Shown one piece after another: positions 33,471-43,405 of a DNA stretch of 64,000 nucleotides. Below the pieces are notes generated by a model that was not told where the DNA came from, did no database searches, and saw only the letters and a list, made by a program, of their open reading frames with translations. The stretch lies in contig CAJUDL010000005.1 of NCBI GenBank assembly GCA_910585285.1, positions 1-64,000 of the forward strand. Reading direction: 5' to 3'. Origin of the DNA: an uncultured Muribaculaceae bacterium. GTDB lineage: Bacteria > Bacteroidota > Bacteroidia > Bacteroidales > Muribaculaceae. The number at the start of each line of letters is the position of its first letter. Positions within the stretch are counted from its first letter, which is position 1. Made by a program: the position numbers and the translations under genes.

Positions 33471-34484
33471 ATGACATTATTCGAAAGGCTTACAAAGAAG
33501 GCGCAGGAAAACCGTCAGCGCCTTGTGCTTCCCGAATCTCTTGAGCCCCGCACACTTCAGGCTGCAGAGAGAGTAATCGCCCAGGGAATCGCCGACGTAA
33601 TCCTGATTGGGAAACGCGACGAGATTCTTGCCAAAGCTTTTGAGCTTGGACTACCCCATATTGAAAACGCCACATTCGTCGACGCTGACGATGTTGAAGT
33701 AACCGAACCTTATGCAGAGCTTTTCGCACAGCTTCGCAAAAGCAAGGGAATGACAATCGATGAAGCTCGCAACGTGGTTCGCAACCACCTTTATCTTGGT
33801 TGCCTCATGATCAAAAGAGGGGATGCGGATGCAATGGTGGCAGGAGCTTTAAGTCCGACATCACACGTGCTCCGCGCTGCTTTCCAGGTATTGAAGACAA
33901 AACCGGGAATCTCGGTTGTGAGCGGTGCATTCATCATGCTTCTCCCGGAGAACGTGCCTTATGGAGAAGACCATATGCTCGTGTTTGCAGATTGTGCCGT
34001 TGTGCCGGATCCTACTGCCAAGGAACTTGCAGAGATCGCAATCGCAACAGCAAAAACAACAAAATATATCGCAGGACTTGATCCGGTTGTGGCAATGTGC
34101 AGTTTCTCCACAAAGGGAAGTGCAAGCCATGAGCGGGTTGACAAGGTGATTGAAGCAACAGAACTTGCGAAAAAGATGGATCCCGAATTAAAGATAGACG
34201 GAGAACTTCAGAGCGATGCAAGCATCGTGCCTGCGATCGGCAGCATGAAAGCACCAGGCAGCCCCGTTGCCGGCCACGCCAATACTCTCGTGTTCCCATC
34301 GCTTGAAGTCGGCAATATTGCATATAAACTCGTTCAGCGTCTTGCAGGTGCAGGTGCGGTCGGTCCTATCCTCCAGGGTCTTGCAGCTCCGGTCAACGAT
34401 CTCTCACGCGGTGCAACTGTAGACGATATTGTAAACACTATAATTGTTACTTGTAACCAAGCCATCGGCGACAAAGGACTTTAA
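33471..34484 (+). CDS. pta: Phosphate acetyltransferase
   Basis: Interconverts acetyl-CoA and acetyl-phosphate; with AckA it forms acetate and ATP during fermentation. A 337-residue short (PTA_PTB domain only) form. Family segments: LVLPESLEPRTLQAAERVI near the N-terminus, MVAGALSPTSHVLRAAFQ, FSTKGSASHERVDKV and FPSLEVGNIAYKLVQRLAGA. It lies 3 bp before ackA, a classic operon. The start follows repeat copy D by 14 bp, so the leader carries that palindromic element. Confidence 0.96.
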   Translation: MTLFERLTKKAQENRQRLVLPESLEPRTLQAAERVIAQGIADVILIGKRDEILAKAFELGLPHIENATFVDADDVEVTEPYAELFAQLRKSKGMTIDEARNVVRNHLYLGCLMIKRGDADAMVAGALSPTSHVLRAAFQVLKTKPGISVVSGAFIMLLPENVPYGEDHMLVFADCAVVPDPTAKELAEIAIATAKTTKYIAGLDPVVAMCSFSTKGSASHERVDKVIEATELAKKMDPELKIDGELQSDASIVPAIGSMKAPGSPVAGHANTLVFPSLEVGNIAYKLVQRLAGAGAVGPILQGLAAPVNDLSRGATVDDIVNTIIVTCNQAIGDKGL

Positions 34485-34487
34485 GAT

Positions 34488-35684
34488 ATGAAGATATTGG
34501 TATTGAACTGCGGCAGCAGCAGTGTTAAATATAAACTTATTGACAGCGAAAACAAAGCTGTGCTTGCCGAAGGTGGCGTAGAAAAAATCGGTTTGCCCGA
34601 TTCTTTCCTTAAATTCAAGCTTTCCGACGGCTCAAAAGAGACCCTAACCGTTGAGATGCCCGACCACAAGGAGGCGATCAAACAGGTGATGAAAGTTCTC
34701 ACCGATCCTGAGAAGGGCGTGATAAAGAGCTTCGACGAAATCGGTGCTGTTGGACACCGCGTGGTGCATGGAATGGAATATTTCAACAAATCCGTGCTCA
34801 TCACTCCGGAAGTTATCGAAAAAGTAAAAGAATGTTACCCTGTGGCGCCCTTGCATAATCCCGCCAACGTAACCGGTATCGAAGCGGTGACAGAGCTGAT
34901 GCCCGAAACGCCTCAGGTTGCAGTGTTCGACACGGCTTTCCATCAGACGATGCCCGCTAAAGCATACATGTATGCCCTGCCCTATGAGGATTATGAGAAA
35001 TACGGCATCCGTCGCTATGGTTTCCATGGCACAAGTCATCGCTACGTGTCGCGTCGCGCATGTGAATTTTTAGGTCTCCCATATGAGAAGCAACGCATCA
35101 TAACATGCCATATCGGCAACGGCGCCAGCATTACGGCTATTGCTGACGGAAAGAGCGTTGACACATCCATGGGGCTCACTCCCACAGAGGGTCTGATGAT
35201 GGGAACACGTGTCGGCGACATCGATCCGGGCGCACTTGTATACCTCATGCAGAGCCGCGGTGTTGATGCCGAGGGACTCCAGAAGATAATCAACAAAGAG
35301 AGCGGTGTTCTCGGCGTTTCGGGAATATCCAATGACATGCGTGACATAGAGGCAGGCATAGCGGAAGGCAACGGACGCGCCAAACTCGCAATGGATATGT
35401 ATGAATACCGTATTCTCAAGTATATCGGCGCATACACGGCTGTGCTTGGCGGCGTTGACATCATTGTCTTCACCGGCGGTGTTGGAGAAAACCAGATTGG
35501 CACCCGCGAAGAAATCTGCAAGAAGCTTGAATACATGGGCGTTACGTTCAATGCAGAAGCAAACAAGGTTCGCGGCGAAGAGATTGAAATCTCCGGCAAG
35601 GATTCAAAGGTTCATGTAGTCGTTATCCCCACAGATGAAGAGATGATGATTGCTGAAGACACCGATGCCATAGTCAAAGGATGA
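34488..35684 (+). CDS. ackA: Acetate kinase
   Basis: Forms acetate and ATP from acetyl-phosphate and ADP. 398 residues, ASKHA fold. N-terminal phosphate loop VLNCGSSSVKYKL, HRVVHGMEYF, the catalytic Asp in AVFDTAFHQTMP, CHIGNGASITAI, and the nucleotide-binding GGVGENQIGTREEI. It follows pta by 3 bp, and its stop overlaps the ispF start (ATGA). The pair is the acetate-producing end of mixed fermentation. Confidence 0.97.
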   Translation: MKILVLNCGSSSVKYKLIDSENKAVLAEGGVEKIGLPDSFLKFKLSDGSKETLTVEMPDHKEAIKQVMKVLTDPEKGVIKSFDEIGAVGHRVVHGMEYFNKSVLITPEVIEKVKECYPVAPLHNPANVTGIEAVTELMPETPQVAVFDTAFHQTMPAKAYMYALPYEDYEKYGIRRYGFHGTSHRYVSRRACEFLGLPYEKQRIITCHIGNGASITAIADGKSVDTSMGLTPTEGLMMGTRVGDIDPGALVYLMQSRGVDAEGLQKIINKESGVLGVSGISNDMRDIEAGIAEGNGRAKLAMDMYEYRILKYIGAYTAVLGGVDIIVFTGGVGENQIGTREEICKKLEYMGVTFNAEANKVRGEEIEISGKDSKVHVVVIPTDEEMMIAEDTDAIVKG

Positions 35685-36154
35685 GAATAGGACAAGGATA
35701 CGATGTTCACCGCCTTGTAGAAGGCAGAGAACTCTGGCTATGTGGCGTGCAACTCGAGCATTCGCTCGGGTTGCTCGGTCATAGCGACGCCGACGTGGCA
35801 ATCCACGCTCTCTGCGATGCCATACTCGGAGCGCTGGCTCTCCGCGACATTGGCTATCATTTTCCGGATACGGATCCAAAATATAAAGGAGCCGACAGCA
35901 AGAAGCTGCTCGCAGAAGTATGCCGCATGATGCGTGAACGGAATTACACAATCGGGAATGTTGACATAACCATCTGCGCGGAGCGACCCAAGATCAATCC
36001 GCATATTGAGAAAATGCGTGAAACCCTCGCCGGCATACTTGAATGTCCTATCACAGATGTGTCTGTAAAAGCCACCACAACCGAAAAACTTGGCTTCACC
36101 GGACGCGAAGAAGGTATCTCCGCTTATGCTGTGGCATTGCTCAAAAGCTGCTAA
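35681..36154 (+). CDS. ispF: 2-C-methyl-D-erythritol 2,4-cyclodiphosphate synthase
   Basis: Fifth step of the non-mevalonate isoprenoid pathway. 157 residues. Metal ligands appear in GQGYDVHRL (Asp8, His10) and LGHSDADV (His42). TTEKLGFTGREEGISAYA is the usual C-terminal signature. It overlaps ackA by 4 bp (ATGA) and is followed after 9 bp by a CvpA-family gene, so it is probably read as part of the pta-ackA transcript. Confidence 0.96.
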   Translation: MRIGQGYDVHRLVEGRELWLCGVQLEHSLGLLGHSDADVAIHALCDAILGALALRDIGYHFPDTDPKYKGADSKKLLAEVCRMMRERNYTIGNVDITICAERPKINPHIEKMRETLAGILECPITDVSVKATTTEKLGFTGREEGISAYAVALLKSC

Positions 36155-36163
36155 ACTCCGATA

Positions 36164-36706
36164 ATGATCTATCATCTCATCGCGCTACTGGTAGCCACAC
36201 TCGGAATTGTGAAAGGTTACCGAAAAGGCTTTTTCAGGCAGGTTCCAGAGCTCATCGGATTCTGTTTCGGCGTGGTGTGTGCCAGAATATTCTGCGAACC
36301 GGTTGAAGAAGGAATCAGACAGTTGCTTCCCTCAATCGGGACAAGAGCTGAGTGTAATTATGTATACGGAATCTTATCTCGGGGAATAATCTATATTTTT
36401 GCTTACGAGATATTCAGCTTCTGCACAGGATTCCTCCGGCTTCTGTTCCGGAGACTTGACAGCGGTGTGCTCGATAGCATAGCAGGCTCATTCTTCGCTC
36501 TCGTGAGGTATTTGCTCATGTTGTCGATAATCTACAACTTCATACTTTGCTGGAGCACCGATACGGAACTTCTGCAATACGCCAAGTCGGACGACGGCAA
36601 CATCGCGGAAGAGGTGATGCTTGTGGCTCCAGCCATTCTTGGCGGAGAATCTGTGGAAGATCTCGCCCACGCTCTCCAGCTGGAAGCCGCCAAATGCATT
36701 TCCTGA
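36164..36706 (+). CDS. CvpA family membrane protein
   Basis: Inner-membrane protein of 180 residues with about four helices (LIALLVATLGIVKGYRKGFF, LIGFCFGVVCARIF, GIIYIFAYEIFSFCTGF, FFALVRYLLMLSIIYNFIL). The arrangement and the GYRKGFF turn match CvpA/colicin V production proteins, which affect envelope processes; the molecular role is unclear. Last gene of the pta-ackA-ispF run. The tRNA promoter begins within 20 bp of its stop. Confidence 0.8.
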   Translation: MIYHLIALLVATLGIVKGYRKGFFRQVPELIGFCFGVVCARIFCEPVEEGIRQLLPSIGTRAECNYVYGILSRGIIYIFAYEIFSFCTGFLRLLFRRLDSGVLDSIAGSFFALVRYLLMLSIIYNFILCWSTDTELLQYAKSDDGNIAEEVMLVAPAILGGESVEDLAHALQLEAAKCIS

Positions 36707-36723
36707 TTTTTTAACACAAAGTT

Positions 36724-36755
36724 TTTGGATAAAAAAACTATTTTACGTAATTTTG
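36724..36755 (+). promoter_or_regulatory. Promoter of the tRNA-Gly gene
   Basis: TTTG (36724-36727), 20-bp spacer, TAATTTTG (36748-36755), an exact fit to the Bacteroides sigma consensus. The expected start is about 36762, some 36 bases before the tRNA. Confidence 0.8.
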
Positions 36756-36797
36756 CACAACGATAACACGGCATTCGCCGTTGATCATCCACATCCT

Positions 36798-36873
36798 GCG
36801 GTAGTAGCTCAGTTGGTAGAGCATCAGCTTCCCAAGCTGAGGGTCACGAGTTCGAGCCTCGCCTACCGCTCCA
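36798..36873 (+). tRNA. tRNA-Gly (anticodon CCC)
   Basis: Full cloverleaf: acceptor GCGGTAG/CTACCGC, D-arm with AGCTCAGTTGGTAGAGC, anticodon stem CAGC/GCTG with loop TTCCCAA (anticodon CCC, reads GGG), T-arm with GTTCGAGC, discriminator T at 36870, and an encoded CCA (36871-36873). It has its own promoter and terminator. Confidence 0.95.
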
Positions 36874-36879
36874 ACAATG

Positions 36880-36930
36880 AAAGAAACCGGCTGTTGCTGA
36901 ATAAAGGCATCATACTCGGTTTCTTTTTTG
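36880..36930 (+). terminator. Terminator of the tRNA-Gly gene
   Basis: AAAGAAACCG (36880-36889) pairs with CGGTTTCTTT (36917-36926), followed by T residues. The loop is long (27 nt). Confidence 0.7.
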
Positions 36931-36962
36931 TTTTACATAAGAAGCTGTAAAAATAACTACAT

Positions 36963-38336
36963 ATGTTTGAGAAGGAAATTTACGTGAAGCGGAGGGAGAA
37001 GCTCCGCAATGCTGTCGGATCAGGACTCATTCTTCTTTTCGGCAACGATGAGTGTGGTGTGAATTATGAAGACAACACGTATCCGTTCCGCCAGGATTCA
37101 ACTTTTTTATATTTCTTCGGTCAGCCCTATGCCGGACTCAATGCCATAATAGACATTGACAACGACCGTGAGATAATCTTCGGCGATGAGCTCACCATCG
37201 ATCATATCGTATGGATGGGCAACCAACCGACAATACACGAGAAAGCAGCACTTGCCGGAGTTTCCGATACTCGCCCTTCAGCAGATCTCAAGCCGTATCT
37301 CGACAAAGCAAAAGCCTCCGGGCAGACCATACATTATCTGCCACCCTATCGCGACACCCATCGCCTGCGGCTGTTTGAACTTCTTGGCATCATGCCCGGA
37401 ACTGACAAACCATCCATAGAGCTTATAAAGGCAGTGGTTGATCTCCGCAACCACAAACAGCCGGAAGAGATCGAGGAAATCGAAAAGGCATGCCGGGTGA
37501 CTGCCGACATGCACATAGAAGCTACCCGTGCCGTGCGCGTCGGCATGCGTGAATACGAAGTTTCCGCGGCTCTTGAGGCGGTTGCTCAAGCCAACGGATG
37601 CTCGCTGTCGTTCCCCACAATAGCTACAGTGCATGGCGAAACACTTCATAACCACTATCACGGCAATATAATCAAACAAGACGATATGCTCCTTGTTGAT
37701 GCCGGAGCAGAGACTGCCGAAGGATATGCCGGAGATATGTCTTCCACCATCTGCGCGGGCAGGAAATTCACCGAACGTCAGAAACTCATCTATGACATTC
37801 AGGTGGCTTCCCACCTTGCCGCCGTGAGCGACCTGCGTCCCGGCAAACCGTTTGTTGAAGTTTATGAACACGCGGCAGAAGTTATATGCGATGGATTGCG
37901 AGGACTCGGAATCATGAAAGGTGATCCTAAAGAGGCGGTGAAAGCCGGAGCTCATGCAATGTTCTTCCCTTGCGGACTCGGACACATGATGGGACTGGAT
38001 GTCCATGATATGGAAAATCTTGGCGAAGTATGGGTAGGATACGGGGGTAAACCGAAAAGCGCACAGTTCGGACGCAAGTCATTACGTCTGGCGCGCCCTC
38101 TCGAAGAAGGTTTCGTGCTTACGATAGAACCGGGGGTATATTTCATACCGGAACTCATCGATTACTGGGGTGCAGAAAAGAGATTTGACGACTTCATCAA
38201 TTACGCAGAACTTCAGAAATGGCGCGACTTCGGAGGAATTCGCAATGAAGAGGATTACCTCATTACCGCAGATGGAGCACGTCGCCTCGGCAAAAAGATT
38301 CCGCTTACCACGGAAGAAGTAGAAGCAATGAGATAA
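36963..38336 (+). CDS. pepP: Xaa-Pro aminopeptidase (aminopeptidase P, M24B)
   Basis: Removes N-terminal residues preceding proline. 457 residues: an N-terminal AMP_N domain (about 1-130; FLYFFGQPYAGL) and a pita-bread catalytic domain. The metal ligands are visible as LLVDAGAE and GYAGDMSST (two Asp), GLGHMMGLDVHD (His), TIEPGVYF (Glu) and a final Glu in GGIRNEEDYLI. Cytoplasmic. First gene of a long co-directional run reaching porV. An EamA transporter gene begins 7 bp downstream. Confidence 0.94.
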   Translation: MFEKEIYVKRREKLRNAVGSGLILLFGNDECGVNYEDNTYPFRQDSTFLYFFGQPYAGLNAIIDIDNDREIIFGDELTIDHIVWMGNQPTIHEKAALAGVSDTRPSADLKPYLDKAKASGQTIHYLPPYRDTHRLRLFELLGIMPGTDKPSIELIKAVVDLRNHKQPEEIEEIEKACRVTADMHIEATRAVRVGMREYEVSAALEAVAQANGCSLSFPTIATVHGETLHNHYHGNIIKQDDMLLVDAGAETAEGYAGDMSSTICAGRKFTERQKLIYDIQVASHLAAVSDLRPGKPFVEVYEHAAEVICDGLRGLGIMKGDPKEAVKAGAHAMFFPCGLGHMMGLDVHDMENLGEVWVGYGGKPKSAQFGRKSLRLARPLEEGFVLTIEPGVYFIPELIDYWGAEKRFDDFINYAELQKWRDFGGIRNEEDYLITADGARRLGKKIPLTTEEVEAMR

Positions 38337-38343
38337 CTATGCC

Positions 38344-39246
38344 ATGACCAAAAATCAGAAGGCGATACTTGCTGCCTCGGCTGCCGTGTTGAGTTGGTCA
38401 ACTGTAGCTGCGGCATTCAAAACCGCACTTACATATTATTCGCATTACGAAATGCTGACTGTGGCGGCTCTCACCGCCACAGTCATCTTCGCTATTGCCA
38501 TCACCCTGCAGAAGAAATGGAGCCAGTTTACCACCATGAAGTATCGGGATTGGGGAGCATTGGCTCTACTCGGACTTTTCAGTCCGACTCTCTATTATCT
38601 GATCCTCTTCTCGGCTTATGAACAACTCCCGGCACAGGTGGCACAACCGATAAACTATTGCTGGCCTATTTTCCTGGTTATTTTGTTAGCACTGGTGATG
38701 CATAAACCAGTCCGTCCGCGTCTGTATATCGGCATGGCTCTGTCATTTGCCGGCGTTGCGGTAATATCACTTGGTGGAGAAGCCATCGAAGGGGAACTTT
38801 CCATCTTCGGACTTCTTCTTGCTTTCACGAGCGCGGTGCTCTGGGCTGTTTACTGGATAGCGAATGAACATCTCAAAGGTGATCTTGACGAATGCGTAAA
38901 GCTCTTTGGCTCATTCCTTTTCGGCTCTCTTTACCTATTGATCGGACTTGCCTGGGTTCCTGCCTCTTTCGCATCTGCTGAAGGAGCATTGGCAAGCGTC
39001 TATGTAGGCGCATTCGAAATGGGCATACCCTTCCTTTTCTTCAGTATCGCACTAAAAAATGCCTCGAATGTAGCCACTGTGAACCAGATGTGTTATATCG
39101 CTCCCTTCCTCTCGCTTTTCTTCATTTCAATTATTGTAGGTGAAAAGATACTCTCCTCCTCATACATCGGATTATCGCTTATAATTTTTGGAGTAATATT
39201 CAATCAGTATCTGGCATATCCCGGTCAACGTAAAATCACAGCATAA
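38344..39246 (+). CDS. EamA-family (DMT) transporter
   Basis: Inner-membrane protein of 300 residues with about ten predicted helices in two EamA halves: AILAASAAVLSWSTVAAAFK at the start, NYCWPIFLVILLALV in the first half, and AFTSAVLWAVYWIANEHL opening the second. The drug/metabolite transporter superfamily exports amino acids and other metabolites; the substrate is not predictable. It lies 7 bp after pepP, and its stop codon directly abuts the ATG of the GH25 gene. Confidence 0.9.
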   Translation: MTKNQKAILAASAAVLSWSTVAAAFKTALTYYSHYEMLTVAALTATVIFAIAITLQKKWSQFTTMKYRDWGALALLGLFSPTLYYLILFSAYEQLPAQVAQPINYCWPIFLVILLALVMHKPVRPRLYIGMALSFAGVAVISLGGEAIEGELSIFGLLLAFTSAVLWAVYWIANEHLKGDLDECVKLFGSFLFGSLYLLIGLAWVPASFASAEGALASVYVGAFEMGIPFLFFSIALKNASNVATVNQMCYIAPFLSLFFISIIVGEKILSSSYIGLSLIIFGVIFNQYLAYPGQRKITA

Positions 39247-39975
39247 ATGAAGATACGCATCCCTCCAAAGAAAGATATCTGGACCGCCATCGGCTTTCTT
39301 GTGCTTGTGGTGATCCTGGCTTTTTCTTGCATATGGGTATGGGAACAGTATCTCACGACACCACCTTATGTCGACCCGGAGCGTTATCCAGTGCGTGGCA
39401 TTGATGTGTCATCACACAACGGTAATATCGATTTCAGCAAGGTGCGTGCCGACGGTTATGAATTTGTATTTATCAAAGCTTCGGAAGGTTCCGACTTCAG
39501 AGATAAAAACTTTCAGACAAACTATACCAAAGCCAGGAAGGCAGGGATAAAAACCGGAGCTTATCATTTTTTCCGTTTCGACAAAGACGGCGTGGATCAG
39601 GCAATCAATTTTCTCAAAGCAGTAGGCAATCGTAAGCTCGACCTTGGTCTTGCGGTAGACGTGGAGCAGCAAGGCAATCCCGAAGGAATCGACAAAGAAC
39701 TTATTACGGAAAGACTCACGGCAATGGCGGAATACCTGTATTTGAAAGGGTATCGTGTCACGTTCTACACAAACAAAACCGGATATGAGGAATTCCTGAT
39801 GGAATCATTTCCTGGATATCCTTTATGGATATGCTCATTCTCTGAACATCCTATAGATGCCGACTGGACATACTGGCAATACGACCATCACGGGAAAGTG
39901 AATGGAATCAAGGGTGACGTTGATCTAAACGCCTATAACGGTACGCGCGAAGAATTCGAAAACACAGGGCAATAA
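39247..39975 (+). CDS. GH25 family lysozyme (membrane-anchored)
   Basis: Muramidase-type glycoside hydrolase of 242 residues with an N-terminal hydrophobic anchor or uncleaved signal (about 13-35; IGFLVLVVILAFSCIWVWEQ). The GH25 fold follows: RGIDVSSHNGNIDFSKV with the catalytic-site Asp, FVFIKASEG, TGAYHFFRF, and AVDVEQQG holding the DxE catalytic pair. It would cut peptidoglycan in the periplasm. It abuts the EamA gene and precedes the PorU-like gene by about 43 bp. Confidence 0.9.
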   Translation: MKIRIPPKKDIWTAIGFLVLVVILAFSCIWVWEQYLTTPPYVDPERYPVRGIDVSSHNGNIDFSKVRADGYEFVFIKASEGSDFRDKNFQTNYTKARKAGIKTGAYHFFRFDKDGVDQAINFLKAVGNRKLDLGLAVDVEQQGNPEGIDKELITERLTAMAEYLYLKGYRVTFYTNKTGYEEFLMESFPGYPLWICSFSEHPIDADWTYWQYDHHGKVNGIKGDVDLNAYNGTREEFENTGQ

Positions 39976-40018
39976 TACACCTTGAAAGCCGTTTTTTAAA
40001 AGAATAAATATTGACATT

Positions 40019-43000
40019 TTGAAACGGCTTTATAAACATATTAGAATATCACGTGCCATAATCACAATTATGGCAATTGCACTAAGTTTTACCCAAGGTT
40101 ATACTCTTAACACTGAGCACTATGCGCAAAATTCCGTGCTTTCGCAAGGACGTTGGGTAAAAATCAAGGTCAATGCGACAGGCATGCAACTTATCTCCAA
40201 CGCCGACCTCAAGGCTATGGGGTTCTCAAACGCAGATAAAGTAAACGTTTACGGCACGGGAGGCAGAATGGTGCGGGAAGCACTCTCAGCCGATATGCCG
40301 GATGATCTTCCTCTGCTTCCCAGCATACGCACTCCCAAAGGTATCGTTTTCTTTGGAGTTGACAACATGACATGGACACCGACATCCAATGGTCTATACA
40401 GTCACGTCTTGAATCCTTATTGTGGAGAAAGTCTTTATTTTGTATCTGACCGGGAGATAGAGAAACCGGAAACTTCAAAAGCACCGGCATCTCCTATAAA
40501 AGGGACTCACGTGAACACATCGTTCACTGCCCGACAGGCATATGAACGCGATATTCAGGCTCCTTCGCAAGAGGGAAGAATGCTCCTCGGCGAAGACTTC
40601 CGCACCAATAAATCACAGAAATTCAATTTTTCTCTTCCGGGAATGTCATCAGATGAAGTGACGGCAAGAGTTACCTTTGGAGCCAAGACAACCAACGGAT
40701 CATCTTCTTTGATAATCACCGCAAACGGCACACGTCTGCCTTCAACATCTTCCGACAGGATAGATGGGTGCAACGACAGTGAATTCATAAAAACAACATC
40801 CACAACCAAATCTTTTAACATTGATTCCGAAAATCTGTCGTTATTGATAGATTATTCATATTCAGGAGCACTTTTCACCGCTCGCCTTGACCATATAGAA
40901 GTGTTTTATAACCGCAACCTCAACCTGTCTTCCGGTGAATTGCATTTTTATGATACTTTCAACGGAGAGACAGTGGAGATCAGCGGATGCACGACTGAGA
41001 CTCGAATCTGGGATGTAACAGACCCATGCAAGGCTATGGAAGTTGATTTCTCTCTTGAAGGGAGCAACGCATATTTCACTCCGCAATCCGGATATCATGA
41101 ATATGTTGCTTTCAACCCGGCAGCCATCAGCCGCGCAATCACACGGAGCGTCATCGTTAAGAATCAAGACATTCATTCCATGCCAACACCCGATATGGTG
41201 ATTGTGGCATATGCAGAATATGCCTCAGCAGCCAACCGCATCGCGAAGCTGCATGAGGAAACCGATGGTTTCAACGTATTGGTTCTGACTCCCGAATCCA
41301 TCTATAATGAATTTTCAGGCGGACATCCAGATGTCGGTGCATTCCGCAAGATGTTAAAAATGTGGCATGACCGCGGTGGCGAACGCCGCATCCGCTATTG
41401 TCTTCTTTTAGGACGCGGATCATATGACACAAAGATGGTATCGACAGGAATCCGAGGCGCCGGTTACCGTCCTTTACCTTTGTGGCAATCGCCTACAGGC
41501 ATTTCGGAATCTTCTGCATTCTCCACTGACGATATTATCGGAATGCTTGACGATACCGATGAAGATAATTTCAATATGAGAAGCGCGCAGATGCAGGTTG
41601 CAATCGGACGTCTACCGGTAACGAGCGTCAAGGAAGCGGAAGATATGGCGGCAAAACTTGAGAAATACATAAAGAATCCGACATATGGAGCGTGGCGCAA
41701 CAGAGTGATGCTTATAGCTGATGACCAAGACAATGCATTGCATCTCACACAGACCGAAGATGTCTACAAAAGATTATCCGCCAACGCGCCCCATTATCAG
41801 TATGAGAAAGTCTATCTTGATGCATACCCGCTTGTATCTTCAAGTGTTGGAATGACCTACCCCGCCGCAAAGGAACGCATGATGAGACTCTTCAACGAGG
41901 GCGTGATATATACAAATTATATCGGACACGCTTCGCCAACTTCATGGACGCATGAGAAACTTCTCACGTGGAACGACATACTTTCCTTCACAAATCCAAA
42001 TTTCACGTTCTATTATGGAGCCACCTGCTCTTTTGGCACATGGGACGCAGATAATATAAGTGGAGCGGAAAAACTCGTTCTAAATCCAACAGCAGGATTC
42101 ATAGGAGCAATATGTCCAAGTCGAACTGTATATATGTCGCAAAACGGCACTCTCAGCAATTATATGGCAGACTGGATGCTTACATCTGATCCTGACAACG
42201 AAGTTTTCCGTGTCGGGGATGTTTTTGTAAAAGCAAAGAATTCATATATCGACGACAACAAACTGCGTTATTGCCTTATATCAGATCCGGCACTGCGCAT
42301 TCCAAAACCATCGAGACTGGTAGTGGTAGAAAGCATAAACGATGTCAACATCACAACCTCTCTCGAAACACCCGAACTCAAGGCCCTCTCAAAAGTAAGA
42401 CTCAAGGGGTATGTCGCCACTCCTGATGGTGCTACTATTGGAGATTTCAACGGCACCGTAATGATTGATCTTTATGACGCAGAGAAAGCAGTGGTAACGT
42501 TAGGCAATGGTAAAGATGGAGCCGTTCAGACGTATAATGACCGTCAGACCAAGCTTGCCTCAGTATCTGCAAAAGTTGCAAACGGACAATGGGAGGCAAC
42601 GCTCCTTATGCCGGCAGAAATTGAAGGCAATTACAGCCCTGCCCGCATATGCGGCTACGCATGGAGCGATGAAGGTAAAGAGGCACAAGGTTCTACCGAA
42701 TCTTTATATGTCTATGGTTATGAAGAAGTGGAAACACCCGACACGAAAGGTCCGGAAATAAAGACAATGTATCTTAACTATCCGGATTTCACGGAAGGGA
42801 TGATGGTCAATGCCAATCCTGTGGTTCATGCTTCATTCACCGACGAGTCGGGTATCAATGTTTCCGAAGCGGGTATCGGCCATAAGATGTCGATTACTCT
42901 CGACGGAGACAAAATCTTCGATGACGTCTATATGTATTATACTCCGGATCCGGAGAATCCTCTCGGAGGATATATCGCATATCCAGTCACCGATCTCGTA

Positions 43001-43405
43001 TCTGGTGAACATACAATAAAACTTACCGTATACGACAATGCAAACAATGCGTCATCAAAATCTTTGACATTCAGTGTCGGTGCCATCAAGGATCCGGTGA
43101 TCCGCAACCTTGCCACCGACGTGAACCCCGCCTCTACAAGCGTGGTCTTCTCTGTGGCTGTGGATCAGCCCAACACAAAGATGAAATGCCGCCTGGAAGT
43201 CTTTGAATTATCAGGTAGAAGGGTATGGAGTTCCGACGATTCGATACTCAGTGATATGCAAGGCGGCATACAGACACGATGGGATCTTAAAGACGAAGCA
43301 GGACGACGCGTGGCAAGAGGCATATATCTCTATCGCGCAACGGTTGAGACTCCAGATGGAATGTATAGTTCTCAAACCAAAAAGCTCGCTGTGACTGCAC
43401 AGTAA
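40019..43405 (+). CDS. porU: PorU-like C25 family protease of type IX secretion (first copy)
   Basis: Resembles PorU, the surface sortase that removes C-terminal sorting domains of type IX secretion cargo and attaches them to A-LPS. 1128 residues: signal peptide, N-terminal beta domain with TGMQLISNADLKAMGF and VNVYGTGG, a gingipain-type C25 domain at about 390-770 with catalytic His637 (YIGHASP) and Cys670 (GATCSFG), and a FlgD-like C-terminal domain (GRRVARGIYLYRATV). The likely start is TTG 40019, because the next ATG (40070) would truncate the signal peptide. Its stop overlaps the first candidate start of rex. A second, similar protein is encoded at 44674, so the porU symbol is shared and tentative. 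Confidence 0.82.
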   Translation: MKRLYKHIRISRAIITIMAIALSFTQGYTLNTEHYAQNSVLSQGRWVKIKVNATGMQLISNADLKAMGFSNADKVNVYGTGGRMVREALSADMPDDLPLLPSIRTPKGIVFFGVDNMTWTPTSNGLYSHVLNPYCGESLYFVSDREIEKPETSKAPASPIKGTHVNTSFTARQAYERDIQAPSQEGRMLLGEDFRTNKSQKFNFSLPGMSSDEVTARVTFGAKTTNGSSSLIITANGTRLPSTSSDRIDGCNDSEFIKTTSTTKSFNIDSENLSLLIDYSYSGALFTARLDHIEVFYNRNLNLSSGELHFYDTFNGETVEISGCTTETRIWDVTDPCKAMEVDFSLEGSNAYFTPQSGYHEYVAFNPAAISRAITRSVIVKNQDIHSMPTPDMVIVAYAEYASAANRIAKLHEETDGFNVLVLTPESIYNEFSGGHPDVGAFRKMLKMWHDRGGERRIRYCLLLGRGSYDTKMVSTGIRGAGYRPLPLWQSPTGISESSAFSTDDIIGMLDDTDEDNFNMRSAQMQVAIGRLPVTSVKEAEDMAAKLEKYIKNPTYGAWRNRVMLIADDQDNALHLTQTEDVYKRLSANAPHYQYEKVYLDAYPLVSSSVGMTYPAAKERMMRLFNEGVIYTNYIGHASPTSWTHEKLLTWNDILSFTNPNFTFYYGATCSFGTWDADNISGAEKLVLNPTAGFIGAICPSRTVYMSQNGTLSNYMADWMLTSDPDNEVFRVGDVFVKAKNSYIDDNKLRYCLISDPALRIPKPSRLVVVESINDVNITTSLETPELKALSKVRLKGYVATPDGATIGDFNGTVMIDLYDAEKAVVTLGNGKDGAVQTYNDRQTKLASVSAKVANGQWEATLLMPAEIEGNYSPARICGYAWSDEGKEAQGSTESLYVYGYEEVETPDTKGPEIKTMYLNYPDFTEGMMVNANPVVHASFTDESGINVSEAGIGHKMSITLDGDKIFDDVYMYYTPDPENPLGGYIAYPVTDLVSGEHTIKLTVYDNANNASSKSLTFSVGAIKDPVIRNLATDVNPASTSVVFSVAVDQPNTKMKCRLEVFELSGRRVWSSDDSILSDMQGGIQTRWDLKDEAGRRVARGIYLYRATVETPDGMYSSQTKKLAVTAQ

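Noticed and set aside
40070..43405. ATG at 40070 as the start of the first PorU-like gene
   Set aside because: It would leave only about a dozen residues before the mature-like sequence; the TTG at 40019 gives a proper signal peptide.
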